A stretch of DNA of 64,000 bases from DASQDN01 sp963833675 (GTDB lineage: Bacteria; Acidobacteriota; Terriglobia; Bryobacterales; Bryobacteraceae). The DNA is taken from assembly GCA_963833675.1 (NCBI GenBank), contig CAWHYW010000012.1:1-64000 (forward strand), read 5' to 3'. The notes beneath the pieces are model-generated. The model saw nothing but the letters and a program-made list of their open reading frames with translations, was not told where the DNA came from and made no database searches. Below are positions 17,599 through 26,928 of this stretch, piece by piece. The position numbers were made by a program, and so were the translations under genes. Positions within the stretch are counted from its first letter, which is position 1. Each line of letters opens with the position of its first letter.

Positions 17599-19103
17599 CT
17601 AGGGCTGCGGCGCAACCGCTTCGGACGTTCCGAGGACCTTTCCGTCGCGGCTCACTGCCTTCACCGCATAGAAGGCCGCTGAGTTCTTCAGCCGGATCGG
17701 AGTCTCGAAGCCGTTCTTGGCGACGGTCTGCACCGGCTTCAGCTGGCCGGCCGCCGGGCCGGCAAGAACCTGCCAGTGGGCGACGTCGGTAGCGCCGTTC
17801 CAGCTCGCGTACGCGGCATCTCCCGCCACCACGACCACGGGCCGGTCGGTCGGATGCCCGCGCCAGGCAAAGCGGTAGGCGCGGTACGAATCGGCGTCCT
17901 CGCCGGGAGGCTTGCCATGGCCGAAGTACGCGTCGAAGAGCAGTGCGCCGCTACGTGAGAGCTCGCTCACATAAGGCTGCGCGCCCCAGCCGACTACGAC
18001 GTCCCCGTTCGTCAGGAACTGCGCGTTGCCCTCGAAGGGCGCGAGCAGCCGTTGCGGGTGGTGGTAGCTCGCGCACGAGAGTCGCCTTCTTCGTGGCAGT
18101 GTCGTCGCGCGCGGACGACGAGAACGCGTGAGAACTTCTCGACGGGGGGAGCCGCCCCGTTGTCGAAGATCGTGATCGTCCCGTCCGCCTGGCGGCGAGC
18201 GTCGTGCTGCCAGGCGAAGTGACCCCGGTGCCGAGCTTGAAGTCGCTCTTCTTGCCACCGAGCCGCCAGAGCACCTTTTCGTCTTGCGGTCGATCTCGTA
18301 GACCGTGTGTGTGTTGCGCGCGGAAACGAGGAAGTTCCCGTTCGGCTCGACCTCGATCGAGTTGACGTGGAAGTAGTCGAAGGGAGGGGCCTTGGCGCCG
18401 GCCTTTGCCTTCGGCGGCGGCGCGTACGACTCTCCGATCGCAACCTGGGGATAGCTGTGCCACTCGAAGAGGACGCGGCCCGTCCGGATGTCGACCTCCT
18501 GCACGATCCCATCCCAGATCTTGCCCTCCTTCGGCCCGCCGACGGAGGAAAGATCCACGGGTAGTCGGTGGTACACCGTGAACACGCGCCGTGTTGTTCT
18601 TGGTGATGAGGAACTCGTGCACGTCGCCGACGAGCCTGTTCCCCGCACGCACCTCTGCAATGGGGCGATACGACGTGTCGTAGATGACGTACCAGCCGTC
18701 GCCGACGCCGACGTTGGAGACCTTGCCTCGCCACCAGGTGAGCACGGGTTTACCCGCGGTAGTGCTGGACACGGAAATCAGTGACGCCTCGCGTGTTCAA
18801 CGGCTTGAACCAGACGACCTCGCCGCGATTGTCCATGATCATCGGACCGGCCTGGGCAACGACCATCTTCGGCGCGATGAAGATGTAGCCGGGCGCAGTG
18901 TTGTGCGCCGCAGTCCGGATCTGCACCAACGGCGGCTTCAGATCGGGCCTCGAGTGGTAGGTGCGCGAGGGCGGTGGCGCCGCCGCTGCCTGCGTGGTCG
19001 TGCTCGCCGGCTCGGTGCTCTTCTTCTTGGAGTCACTGCAGCCGGCCAGCAGCAGCGCCATCAAGACGAATGCGAAGAGTGCCCGCCTCACGCGCGAGAG
19101 CAT
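17599..19103 (-). CDS. Lipoprotein arylsulfotransferase-like protein (frameshifted)
   Basis: Starts at ATG 19103 with a lipoprotein signal (LMALLLAGCSDSKKK). The body is the beta-propeller of the arylsulfotransferase family (ASST, Arylsulfotran_2-like): APGYIFIAPKMVVAQAGPMI, VVWFKPLNTRGVTDFRVQHY, VGDVHEFLITKNNTARV, FDYFHVNSIEVEPNGNFLVS and WQHDARRQADGTITIFDNG in different frames, ending near TSEAVAPQP. At least four frameshifts are needed. ASSTs move sulfate between phenols in the periplasm, but actinobacterial members are poorly characterised. It is closely related to the next-upstream gene (19110-20521), so this is a tandem duplicate, 6 bp away. Confidence 0.75.
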
Positions 19104-19109
19104 ACGGAG

Positions 19110-20521
19110 TCAGCCCAGATTGACGGGAGTCGAACGTCCGAGAGCCCGCTCGCGCCGGTCGAGCCCGCGCACTGCGATCCAGCCGGCGTGGCGGTTCCGA
19201 GTGGGATCCGCGTCTCGAACCCGGTCTTGGCCACGACGCGGACCGGGCGAAGTTCGGTCTTGCTCGGCCCCTGAAGAAGCTGCCAGCTCGCCACCTCCGT
19301 GGCGCCGTTCCAGCTGACATAGGCGTTTCGACTGCGCACGGCTACGGCGAGCGCCTGCCGCCGGGGCCGTCCGATCCAGGGGAGCCGATATGCGCGGTAG
19401 GAGTCCACGCGTCCTCGTCCGAAACGGCCGTCGAAGAGGATCGTCCCTCGCGGTCCGAACTCGGTGAATCGCGGCTGATGGCCCCACCCGATGAAGTAGT
19501 GGCCCCCGGGAAGCCGCTGGAGGTTTGCCTGATCGACCGAGACGATCGGCGGCCGATGCACGAAGCTCCGGATCACCGCGGCGTGCATTCGCTTCATGTC
19601 CAGGCGGAGGACGAGTCCGCGCGACTGCTTGCGAACCTGTGGACCGGCGGAGTTGTCGAAGAGTGTCAGAGCCCCGTCCGGTCGTCGCCGGGCGTCGTGT
19701 TGCCAGGCAAACCGCACGTTAGGCCCGAGCGCGAAGTCGCTTCGCTTGCCGCCGAGCCGCCAGAGGATCTTCCCTGTTCGACGGCTGATCTTGTAGATCG
19801 TGTGCGTATTACGGGCAGACACGAGCAGGTTGCCGTCGTGATCGATCTCGATCGAGTTGACGTGGAAGTAGTCGAAGATCCGCCCTGGGTCCCTGGGCAG
19901 GCGGTAGTACGACTCCACGAGCTGGACGTGATCGATGCTGTGCCACTCGAAGAGCACGCGGCCGGTCTTGATGTCCAACTCCTGAATGCCGCCCTCGAGC
20001 ACCTTCCTGCCCTTCACCCGAACCTGGCGCGAGATCGTTATCAGGGCTGTGTTGCGCGGTGTGATCTTGAACTCGTGGATGTCGGGGGACATCCCGTTTG
20101 CCGCTTGCACATGTGCGACGAGCCGGTAGGAGTCGTCGTAGATGGAATAGCCGCTCGATCCGCCGCCCTTGTCCGGGCGGCCGTGCCACCACGTCAGGAC
20201 GGGCCGTCCGCGGTATCGCTGCGCGCGGAAGTCCGTCACCCCGTGCGTGTCGAGTGGCAGGAACCAGACGACCCGACCGCGGTTGTCGAGGATGAGCGGT
20301 CCCGCCTGGACAACCTCTTTCTTCGGCGCGATGAAGATGTAGCCGGGCGCAGTCCGCTTCGTGCGCTTCAGGATCTCGACGGTCGGCGGCTTCAGGTCGG
20401 GGCGCGATTCGTACCGACGGGTGGGTGCCTCTGCACGAGCATTGTTCGTCGAGGCTTCGGAGAACACGAGCAGTGCACACGCTGCGATCAGGACGAGTGT
20501 TCGCAAAGCGCCAGTGTTCAA
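19110..20521 (-). CDS. Secreted arylsulfotransferase-like protein
   Basis: About 470 residues. It starts at TTG 20521, which overlaps the MFS stop as TTGA, with a signal peptide (RTLVLIAACALLVFSEA). The propeller carries PDIHEFKITPRNTALITI, FDYFHVNSIEIDHDGNLLVS, ARNTHTIYKISRRTGKILW, FAWQHDARRRPDGALTLFD and VDQANLQRLPGGHYFIGWGH. The conserved His residues in DIHEF, YFHVNS and WQHDA are at the family's catalytic and metal positions. Near 19185 a one-base shift changes the last 30 residues; the alternative frame ends in GRSTPVNLG at 19110 and aligns with the paralogue, so I take 19110 as the true end. Substrate unknown. Confidence 0.82.
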
Positions 20522-21765
20522 GCAGGCTCCCGTACCGGCGGCCGGGACCCTGTGCGGGCGATCAGGAACACGGGCGCGACGACGATGGCCGTCGCTCCGA
20601 TGGCCAGTGCGCCCACGCCGATCGCGTCGAGCGCATAGCCGCCCAGTAGCGCGAGGCTTGCGCCGAAGAGCGCGCCGAGCAGGTCGTTGAAGCCGAGCAG
20701 CTTGCCGCGCTCGGCGGGCCTCGTGCGATCCGCGAGCTGGGCAGTCGCGGAGACGAAGGAGAAGTTCCAGCCGAGTCCGAGCCCGAGCAGCAGCACGGCA
20801 GTCGCGAAGACGCTCGAGACCCAGAGCAGTCCGATCGTCGAGATCGCCATCACGACGAGCCCGATCTGGAGGGCCTGTATACGCCCGATGCGGTCGATCA
20901 GGACCCCGATCACGAGGACGAGCGCGTACATCCCGAAGACGTGCGCGCCGATGATCGGGAAGACAGAGTCCTGGCTGTGGTGGTGATGCTCCACGACGAC
21001 GTAGCCGGTCAAGTTCATCACCGAGACCATCACCCCGAAACTTGCGAGCGCGGCGAGCATTGCGGGTCGAACGCCGGGCCGGCGAACGAGCTCGCGGAGC
21101 GGAGCTGCAGGCTCCGTCGGCACGTCGTCCCGGCTCCCGATCAACTCGGCGATGCGCTTCGGATCAGGCCGGACGAACTGGACGAGCGTGAGGGCGACGA
21201 GCGCGAGCCCTCCGGCGGCGAGCCAGGGAACCGTCAGTGCCTCGGCCTTCACGTCCTTTCCCGCGAAGAGCGGGCCGAAGACTGTCGGCCCGAGGATCGC
21301 GCCGAAGACCGATCCGAACAACACGTACGAGATTCCGCGTGCGCGGCGCTCGGGTGGATACATGTCGCCGGCGGCCGTGCGGATGAGGAGCGAGATGCCG
21401 CTCGACGCGCCGACAAGCACGAAGCCGGCGATCACCAAGACCGTGGAGCCGTTGTGCGTTGCGAGTGCCGTGACCGCACACCCGCACGAGCCGAGCGCGA
21501 AGCCGACCGTCATCACGGGCGTCCGGCCGACGCGGTCCATCAAGCGGCCGGCCGGCACTGCCGTCAACCCCGAAGACGTCAGGAAGATGGCCGGGCCGAG
21601 CCCGAGTAGCCCCCTGACCCCTGTGACGAGCACGAAGGTCAGTGACGAGACCGCGGCGGTCAATTGCAGGACGGCGGAGTTGACCGCCATCGTGGCCGAG
21701 AGAATCACCGTATTGCGCCGGATCGGCAGGTCCAGCGGGGATCCGCTCGCCACGGCGTCATTCAA
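20518..21765 (-). CDS. MFS transporter
   Basis: 415 residues, intact, with twelve hydrophobic segments. MFS signature AGRLMDRVGRTPVMTVGFAL lies between TM2 and TM3 and a degenerate repeat (LIDRIGRIQALQIGLVVMAI) between TM8 and TM9; TARPAERG-type loop RTRPAERGKLLGFNDLLGAL follows. A His cluster (VEHHHHSQDS) lies in the extracellular-side loop after TM7. It heads the minus-strand unit MFS - ASST - ASST by 4-bp overlap, so it may export or import a substrate or product of the sulfotransferases (inference). It is transcribed away from the dioxygenase gene; only 30 bp separate the two start codons. Confidence 0.88.
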   Translation of the reverse strand: MNDAVASGSPLDLPIRRNTVILSATMAVNSAVLQLTAAVSSLTFVLVTGVRGLLGLGPAIFLTSSGLTAVPAGRLMDRVGRTPVMTVGFALGSCGCAVTALATHNGSTVLVIAGFVLVGASSGISLLIRTAAGDMYPPERRARGISYVLFGSVFGAILGPTVFGPLFAGKDVKAEALTVPWLAAGGLALVALTLVQFVRPDPKRIAELIGSRDDVPTEPAAPLRELVRRPGVRPAMLAALASFGVMVSVMNLTGYVVVEHHHHSQDSVFPIIGAHVFGMYALVLVIGVLIDRIGRIQALQIGLVVMAISTIGLLWVSSVFATAVLLLGLGLGWNFSFVSATAQLADRTRPAERGKLLGFNDLLGALFGASLALLGGYALDAIGVGALAIGATAIVVAPVFLIARTGSRPPVREPA

Positions 21766-21795
21766 TCAGGCACGGATCAATGAGCGATTGCTTCA

Positions 21796-22368
21796 ATGGC
21801 TCCAGTGCTGGACACGCGCCCGAGCGTCGTCATCGGAGTGCTGGTGGTTGCTCTCTGCGCTGCGGCCGCGTCGCCCCGTCCGGCTACGGCTGCATGCAAC
21901 GGATTCGGCCTCACCCCCGGGCAGATCGGCGGGACGCACTTCAAGGCGTCACCCGTGCGTCACTCGGTTCTGGGACCCGGCATCCACGGGACGCCCATCA
22001 CTCTCACCGGCTATGTCTTGACGAGCGGGTGCCGGGCGGTCCGCGGCGCACGAGTCGATTTCTGGCAGGCCGACGAGAACGGCGTCTACGACGACAAGGG
22101 CACCAGGCTGCGGAGCCATCAGTTCACGGACGCTCGTGGCCGCTACTGGCTCCAGACGATCCTGCCGGGGCCGTATGCAAACCGCACGCGCCATCTCCAT
22201 GTGAGGGTGCGCGCGCGAGGGGAGCGTACGGTCACGACGATGCTCTACTTCCCGGGCGTCACGCTGAACGCGCATGATCCGTTCATCGATCGGCGTCTCA
22301 TCGTTCGGCTACGACTCGAGAACCACCGTTTCCTGGCACGATTCGACTTCATACTGGGAAGTCGATGA
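21796..22368 (+). CDS. Secreted intradiol-dioxygenase-like protein
   Basis: 190 residues with a signal peptide (VVIGVLVVALCAAAASPRPA, then TAA). The rest is the single-domain intradiol ring-cleavage dioxygenase beta-sandwich. The expected four iron ligands are visible: Tyr in VDFWQADENGVYDDKG, Tyr in GRYWLQTILPGPYANR, and two His in RHLHVRVRA. Cytoplasmic catechol dioxygenases are larger; secreted short ones of this type are seen in actinobacteria and fungi. The true substrate is unknown. The stop overlaps the following lipoprotein start as ATGA, the first link in a chain of overlapping genes to 26.9 kb that includes copper-handling proteins. Confidence 0.82.
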   Translation: MAPVLDTRPSVVIGVLVVALCAAAASPRPATAACNGFGLTPGQIGGTHFKASPVRHSVLGPGIHGTPITLTGYVLTSGCRAVRGARVDFWQADENGVYDDKGTRLRSHQFTDARGRYWLQTILPGPYANRTRHLHVRVRARGERTVTTMLYFPGVTLNAHDPFIDRRLIVRLRLENHRFLARFDFILGSR

Positions 22369-23196
22369 AGCGCACAAGTGCGCTCGCGGGCGTGGCTCTC
22401 GTGCTGGCAGGCTGCGGCTCGTCGGCCGGCACGCTGACGGTCGGCGCCGCTCGGACGTACAGGCTCGGACAGTTCACGCCGACGACGTTCGAGCCGGGCA
22501 GACCTCAACAGATCTCGTTCACCATCGAGCAACCGTCGGGGGCTCCGTTGACGAGCTATCGCACCGGGCCGGGCCCGCACACCGGCGTCCACCTGATCAT
22601 CGTGCGCAGCGATCTCGGCGCGATCGTCCACAAGCATCCACCGATCGGCGCCGACGGCCGCATCACCGAGGAGGTCACGCTGCCGACGCCCGGGCGCTAC
22701 CGCGTCGTCATCGATGCCTATCCCAGGCTGAGCGGCCCCCTGCGGAACTTTCAGCTCTTCCGCTGCGATCACCGTCGCCGGCAAGGCGGCGCCGAAACCG
22801 CTGCCGCCGTTCCGCCCAACGGTCACCGTCGATGGTTACCGCTTCGCGCTGAACCATCCTCCTGCATTGCACGCGATCCGCGCGGCATTTCTCAACCTCA
22901 CCGTCACACGCCCCGACGGGAGCCCCGCGAGGTTCACGCCATGGTTCGGCGCGCTGGCGCATGCGATCTTCTTCCGGTCGGGATCGCTCGACTACTTCCA
23001 CACGCACGTCTGCGCTGCGGGAATGACCGGATGCACGAGCGTGCTCGGCCCGACGAGCGTTACCGGAAGCGCGACCAGGCCGGGACAGCTCCGCGTCGGC
23101 GTCCTGCTGCCCGTGCCCGGCACCTGGCGGCTCTTCCTGCAGTCCAAGGTGGACGGGCGCGTCCTCACCGCTCCGTTTACCCTGGTGGTGCGATGA
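22365..23196 (+). CDS. Putative lipoprotein, copper-operon partner (frameshifted)
   Basis: Begins with a lipoprotein signal (GVALVLAGCGSSAGT; lipobox LAGC). The first part has an immunoglobulin-like beta pattern (QQISFTIEQPSGAPLTSYRT, then HTGVHLIIVRSDLGAIVHKH, VTLPTPGRYRVVIDAYPRL). After a frame change near 22765 the second part reads RPTVTVDGYRFALNHPPALH, FTPWFGALAHAIFFRSGSLD, YFHTHVCAAGM and PGTWRLFLQSKVDGRVLTAP. His residues recur (HLIIV, HKHPP, HAIFF, FHTHVC), which would suit metal binding; this is inference. The two halves look like tandem copies of one domain. I cannot name the family with certainty. The stop overlaps the next start as ATGA. Confidence 0.6.
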
Positions 23197-23829
23197 CCGG
23201 TCGTGCAGTGAAGCCGCTCTCCTGGATCGTCGCCGGGACGGTCGTCGTTCTCCTGACACGCAGCATCGCGTACGCAATCGCTCCGAGCTCCGCCGCACGC
23301 GTGCTCGAACACCGGGCCGGCGGTCCTGCGTTGCCGGTGCTCACGCTCGTAGCGCTCGCGCTCGGTGGCTCGCTCGCGGTCGCGATCTGCTGGCTGGCGG
23401 CGTTCGGCGTGCGTGAACGTGCACTGCTCGAGTCGCGTACGCTCGCCGGGTCGGCGCCGCGTTTCCGCCCTGCGCGAACGCTCGCGTCGGCCATCGCCCT
23501 CGCTGCGATCACGTCGCTCGCGGGCGGGCTGTTCGAGGCCTACCTCCACTGGCGCGCGGGGCTCGGCTGGCACGGGGTTCGGTGTGTCTTCGGACCCGTG
23601 CACCGCGATCTCCTGCCGATCGCCACAGCTCTCTCGTCCGTCGCCGCCGCGTTGCTTGCCGCGGCGGAGCATGTCGTCGCGTGGATGCGGCGGACGTTCG
23701 CGTTGCTGCGCGCCGTGCCGCCGGCGCTCCTGCGAGCAGCCGGCGAGTCCGGGGTGCTCATGGACGCGCCCGCGACCCGCCTTTCACTGCTGCGCCGGCA
23801 GGCCACGCGCGCCGCCTGCGTTCTCCTGA
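23193..23829 (+). CDS. Integral membrane protein of the copper operon
   Basis: About 210 residues with four hydrophobic segments (residues 10-28, 45-68, 92-110, 135-155). ATG at 23193 overlaps the preceding stop. The end is uncertain: the frame first followed does not stop before the ycnI start, while a one-base shift gives a stop at 23829 after a basic, proline-containing tail typical of membrane-protein ends (RAPPAFS). No family recognised. Its place between a His-rich lipoprotein and YcnI suggests an accessory role in metal handling. Confidence 0.55.
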
Positions 23830-23860
23830 CGTTCACCTCGAACCAAAAGGAGACACATCG

Positions 23861-24457
23861 ATGCAGTTGTTGCACGCAAGGACGCGCGTTGTCGTCCTGC
23901 CCGTCGTCATCAGCGGTGCGCTGGCGCTTGCCGGCTCGGCATTCGCTCACGCGGAGCTGAGCCCAGCTGTCGTGCTGGCGAAGAAAGGGCAGCTCTTCAC
24001 GTTGGCCGTTCCGACCGAGAAGGAAAACGCGGAGACGGCCAAGGTCGAGCTCACTCCTCCGAGTGGTTTCTCGATCGACTCGTTTGTGCCGGCATCGGGT
24101 TGGACGCGAGAGGCCGAGACCACCGGCACCGGTGAAAACACGGTCGTCCAGAAGGTCACCTGGACGGGCGGCAAGGTCCCGACCGAGGAAGATGCCGTCT
24201 TCCAGTTCCTGGCATCCACGGACGCCGCCAAGACGTACACCTTCAAGGTGCGGCAGACCTACTCCGACGGAACGGTGGTCGACTGGGCCGGCCCGGAGTC
24301 TTCGGACACGCCCGCGCCGGCGATCGAGGCAAAGTCGTCGTTCGACGGGGGCGGAAGCAACACGCTCGGGATCATCGCGCTGGCGGTTGCGGTGCTTGCC
24401 CTGGTGGTGGCCGTCGCGGCTCTCGTCGGCAAGTCGGGGAGGCGCACGCTGGCGTGA
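23861..24457 (+). CDS. ycnI: YcnI-like copper-binding protein (DUF1775)
   Basis: 198 residues, ATG 23861 preceded by AAAAGGAGA. Signal peptide ends in GSAFA before HAELSPAVV; the mature N-terminal His is the copper-binding residue of the YcnI/DUF1775 family. The domain continues with LFTLAVPTEKENAETAKVEL, PPSGFSIDSFVPASGW and TWTGGKVPTEEDAVFQFLA. A C-terminal membrane helix (TLGIIALAVAVLALVVAVAA) and a basic end anchor it outside the membrane. In Bacillus the homologue is encoded with a CopCD protein, and here too: the stop overlaps the CopC-CopD fusion as GTGA. Intact. Confidence 0.9.
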   Translation: MQLLHARTRVVVLPVVISGALALAGSAFAHAELSPAVVLAKKGQLFTLAVPTEKENAETAKVELTPPSGFSIDSFVPASGWTREAETTGTGENTVVQKVTWTGGKVPTEEDAVFQFLASTDAAKTYTFKVRQTYSDGTVVDWAGPESSDTPAPAIEAKSSFDGGGSNTLGIIALAVAVLALVVAVAALVGKSGRRTLA

Positions 24458-26183
24458 CGCGGCGCGCCCGTATTGGGCTGGTGACGGGGGCGGTCGCTGG
24501 AGCGCTTGCGCTACCCGCGGCCGCCTCGGCGCACGCGGTCCTCGAGCACACGACACCCGTCCCGAGCTCCGTCGTGAATCGGACGCCGCCGCTCGTTCTG
24601 CTGACCTACTCCGAAGCGGTCGAGCCGCGCTTTGCAATCGTCTCCGTGACGAATGCAGCCGGCCGGCAGCAGATCGCTGGGCCGCCGAGGCGATCCGCAG
24701 CGGATCCCAAGACGCTCGCCGTGCCGCTCCACCATCTGTCACAGGGGTGGTACCTCGTCTACTGGCGCGTGGTCTCCGTCGACGGTCACCCCGTGCGCGG
24801 CGCGTTCCTGTTCGCGGTTGGCCCGAACCCGGGACCCGTGCCTCAGTTTCCCGTGCCCTCGATCTCGGAGACCGCCGCAACGCCGCGGCTCGTCTCGGCG
24901 CGCGCGATCGTCTTTCTGTCCGTCATGGCCGCGATCGGCCTCTTCATCCTGCGGATCGCGACTGCGCGGCCGGTGGTGCGGCGTGTTTCGGAGGCACGTC
25001 TCCGGAACGTGTCGATCGCCTTTTGGATCGCTGCGGTGATCGCCTTGATCGCGACCCCCGTGTACGTGGTCATGGCAACGGCGCAGTTCGCTCTCCGCTC
25101 TGTCTTCGACCTCGGGAACGTCGTGCCGTTGGTGCGCGACTCGGCGTTCGGTCGCGGTCTTCTCGATCTCGAGCTCACCTTTGCTCTCTTCGTGCTTGCA
25201 GCGGGGCTCGCGCTCTGGGTCGACCGGCCCGAGCGAGCGCAGCGTTCGATTGCCGAGTTGCTTGCCAGCGCGGGCGCCCTGCTCGGCAGCCGCGGCGACA
25301 CTGGTCGTCCCCGGGCTCTCCGGTCATGCGGCCCAGACTTCTCCGCGGGGGCTGTCATTAACGCTCGACTGGCTTCACCTGGTGGCAGGCTCCGTCTGGA
25401 TCGGCGGTCTCATCGGATTGCTCGTGCTCTGGTGGAGTCTCCCGGCCGCGCGACGGGTCGCCGGGCTGATGGTCTGCGTGCCGAGATTCTCGAACACAGC
25501 CTTCGTTTCGGTGCTCGCGCTGATCGGTTCGGGCATCGGCGCCTCGCTCATCCACTTGCCGACGCTCTCGTCGCTCTGGCAGACCTCCTACGGTCAGGCG
25601 TTGCTCGTGAAGATCGGCCTGCTCTGCGCGGCCTTGCTGCTGGCCCAGGTCAACCTCTTGCGGACGAGGCCCCGGCTTGCCGCGTCGCGCGATCGCCCCG
25701 AGCTCGGGCCTGGAGCGGCTGCACTGCTACGAAGGCTCGTGTCGGGTGAGATCCTGCTCGTCGCCGGTGCCGTCGTCGCAGCCGCAGTTCTCTCCAGCCT
25801 CCCGCCTCCCGCGAAGGCGCTTGCCACAGTCGGCGGTGCCACCCGAGTCGGGCCGGGTCCGGTGAACCAGGTCGTGACCACGAACGGCTACCGAATCGAG
25901 CTCCGCGTTGCCCCGAACCGTGCCGCGGCTCCCAACACGTTTGCCATCCGCGTGACCAAGGACGGTAAGCCCGTTCGCAATGCGAGCGTGATCGCAGGCT
26001 TTGCAATGCTCGACATGGAGATGGGCACCCAGAGCTCCGTCCTGCCCGAGCGAGCGCCCGGGGCTCTACGAGCGCACCGCTCCGGCGCTCTTCATGGTCG
26101 GGCACTGGGGATTGTCGTTCGAGATCACACCTGCGGGCCAACAACCGTTCACCGTCACGCTCATCGACCGGACGACCGGATGA
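24454..26183 (+). CDS. CopC-CopD-YtkA-like copper protein (frameshifted)
   Basis: Three parts in one gene. (1) Signal plus CopC domain: mature start HAVLEHTTPVPSSVVNR, later YLVYWRVVSVDGHPVRGAFL; the N-terminal His and the DGH are the copper ligands. (2) CopD membrane domain with about eight helices; IAFWIAAVIALIATPVYVVM, then after a frame shift near 25290 LTLDWLHLVAGSVWIGGLIG, the hallmark CopD helix, and GQALLVKIGLLCAALLLAQV. (3) An extracellular YtkA-like beta domain (GYRIELRVAPNRAAAPNTFA, MLDMEMGTQSSVLPE). A second shift near 26055 leads to LYERTAPALFMVGHWGLSFE and the stop at 26183. The architecture is standard for actinobacterial copper uptake or resistance; direction of transport is not settled for the family. 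Confidence 0.85.
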
Positions 26184-26284
26184 AAAGCGTTCCGCTGGTG
26201 CTCCTGGCTTCCCTCGTGGCGCTCGCCGCCGGAATGGGCGCGTGCGTGGTTGTCATCCTTCTCGCGGTTGACACGCTTGGCTAA
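26180..26284 (+). CDS. 34-residue single-helix membrane protein
   Basis: Reads MKSVPLVLLASLVALAAGMG then ACVVVILLAVDTLG. Entirely one or two hydrophobic helices. The ATG overlaps the CopC-CopD stop (ATGA), and its end overlaps the start of the next gene. Such tight coupling in an operon argues for a real gene despite its size. Function unknown. Confidence 0.6.
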   Translation: MKSVPLVLLASLVALAAGMGACVVVILLAVDTLG

Positions 26285-26897
26285 ACAGCGGCTCGCGGCT
26301 CTCGTCGTTGTGACCGCATGTCTCTGTGCGCCCGCAGCAGCGCGCGCGAACGGCGACCCGGCCAGCGATTACCTGCTCGGGCAGAACGTTTTCCTGCCGT
26401 TCACCGCCAAGATCGACAACAACGAGGTGCAGCGACTCGACGCACTGCTGCGCGAGTCCCACAAGGCGGGCTTCCCGATCAGGGTCGCGATGATCATGAG
26501 CCCGTCCGATCTCGGCACGGCCTTCTCGCTCTTCGGGAAGCCGCAGAAGTACGCGGCGTTCCTCGGGCTCGAGCTCTCGTTCGTGTATCGCGACCGCCTG
26601 CTCGTCGTCATGCCGAACGGGTACGGCTACACGATCAAAGCCGACCCCGACCCGAAGGGGACCGCGGTGCTGAAGACGCTCCCACCCGCCGGACGGGATG
26701 CGACGAAGGAGGTCAAGGCGGCGATCGTCGCAGTGCAGCGGCTGGCCGCCGCGGACGGCCACCGGCTCGCAGTGCCGAAGGGCGGGAGCTCCGCCAGCCG
26801 TGACCGAATCACGATTGCGGCCGCAGTGACGGCAGTAGTTGCTCTCATCGCGGCCTTCGTGCTCTATCGACGCCGGGAACGGCCCGCCGGCAGCTAG
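26277..26897 (+). CDS. Secreted, membrane-anchored TPM-like domain protein
   Basis: About 206 residues. TTG at 26277 gives a compact signal peptide (LAALVVVTACLCAPAAARAN); TTG at 26268 or 26250 is also possible. The extracytoplasmic part (YLLGQNVFLPFTAKIDNNEV, FPIRVAMIMSPSDLGTAFSL, LSFVYRDRLLVVMPNGYGYT) has the alternating pattern of TPM-type domains. A C-terminal helix (AAAVTAVVALIAAFVLYRRR) anchors it. The family assignment is tentative because sequence identity in this fold is low. It is the last gene of the overlapping copper/dioxygenase series. Confidence 0.55.
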   Translation: MAKQRLAALVVVTACLCAPAAARANGDPASDYLLGQNVFLPFTAKIDNNEVQRLDALLRESHKAGFPIRVAMIMSPSDLGTAFSLFGKPQKYAAFLGLELSFVYRDRLLVVMPNGYGYTIKADPDPKGTAVLKTLPPAGRDATKEVKAAIVAVQRLAAADGHRLAVPKGGSSASRDRITIAAAVTAVVALIAAFVLYRRRERPAGS

Positions 26898-26928
26898 ACA
26901 GCGCCGGGCGTTGCCGTACGCTTGGTGG

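Noticed and set aside
22365..23960. A 531-residue frame spanning lipoprotein and membrane protein
   Set aside because: The overlap ATGA at 23193 and the family-like second half in another frame show two genes joined by an indel.
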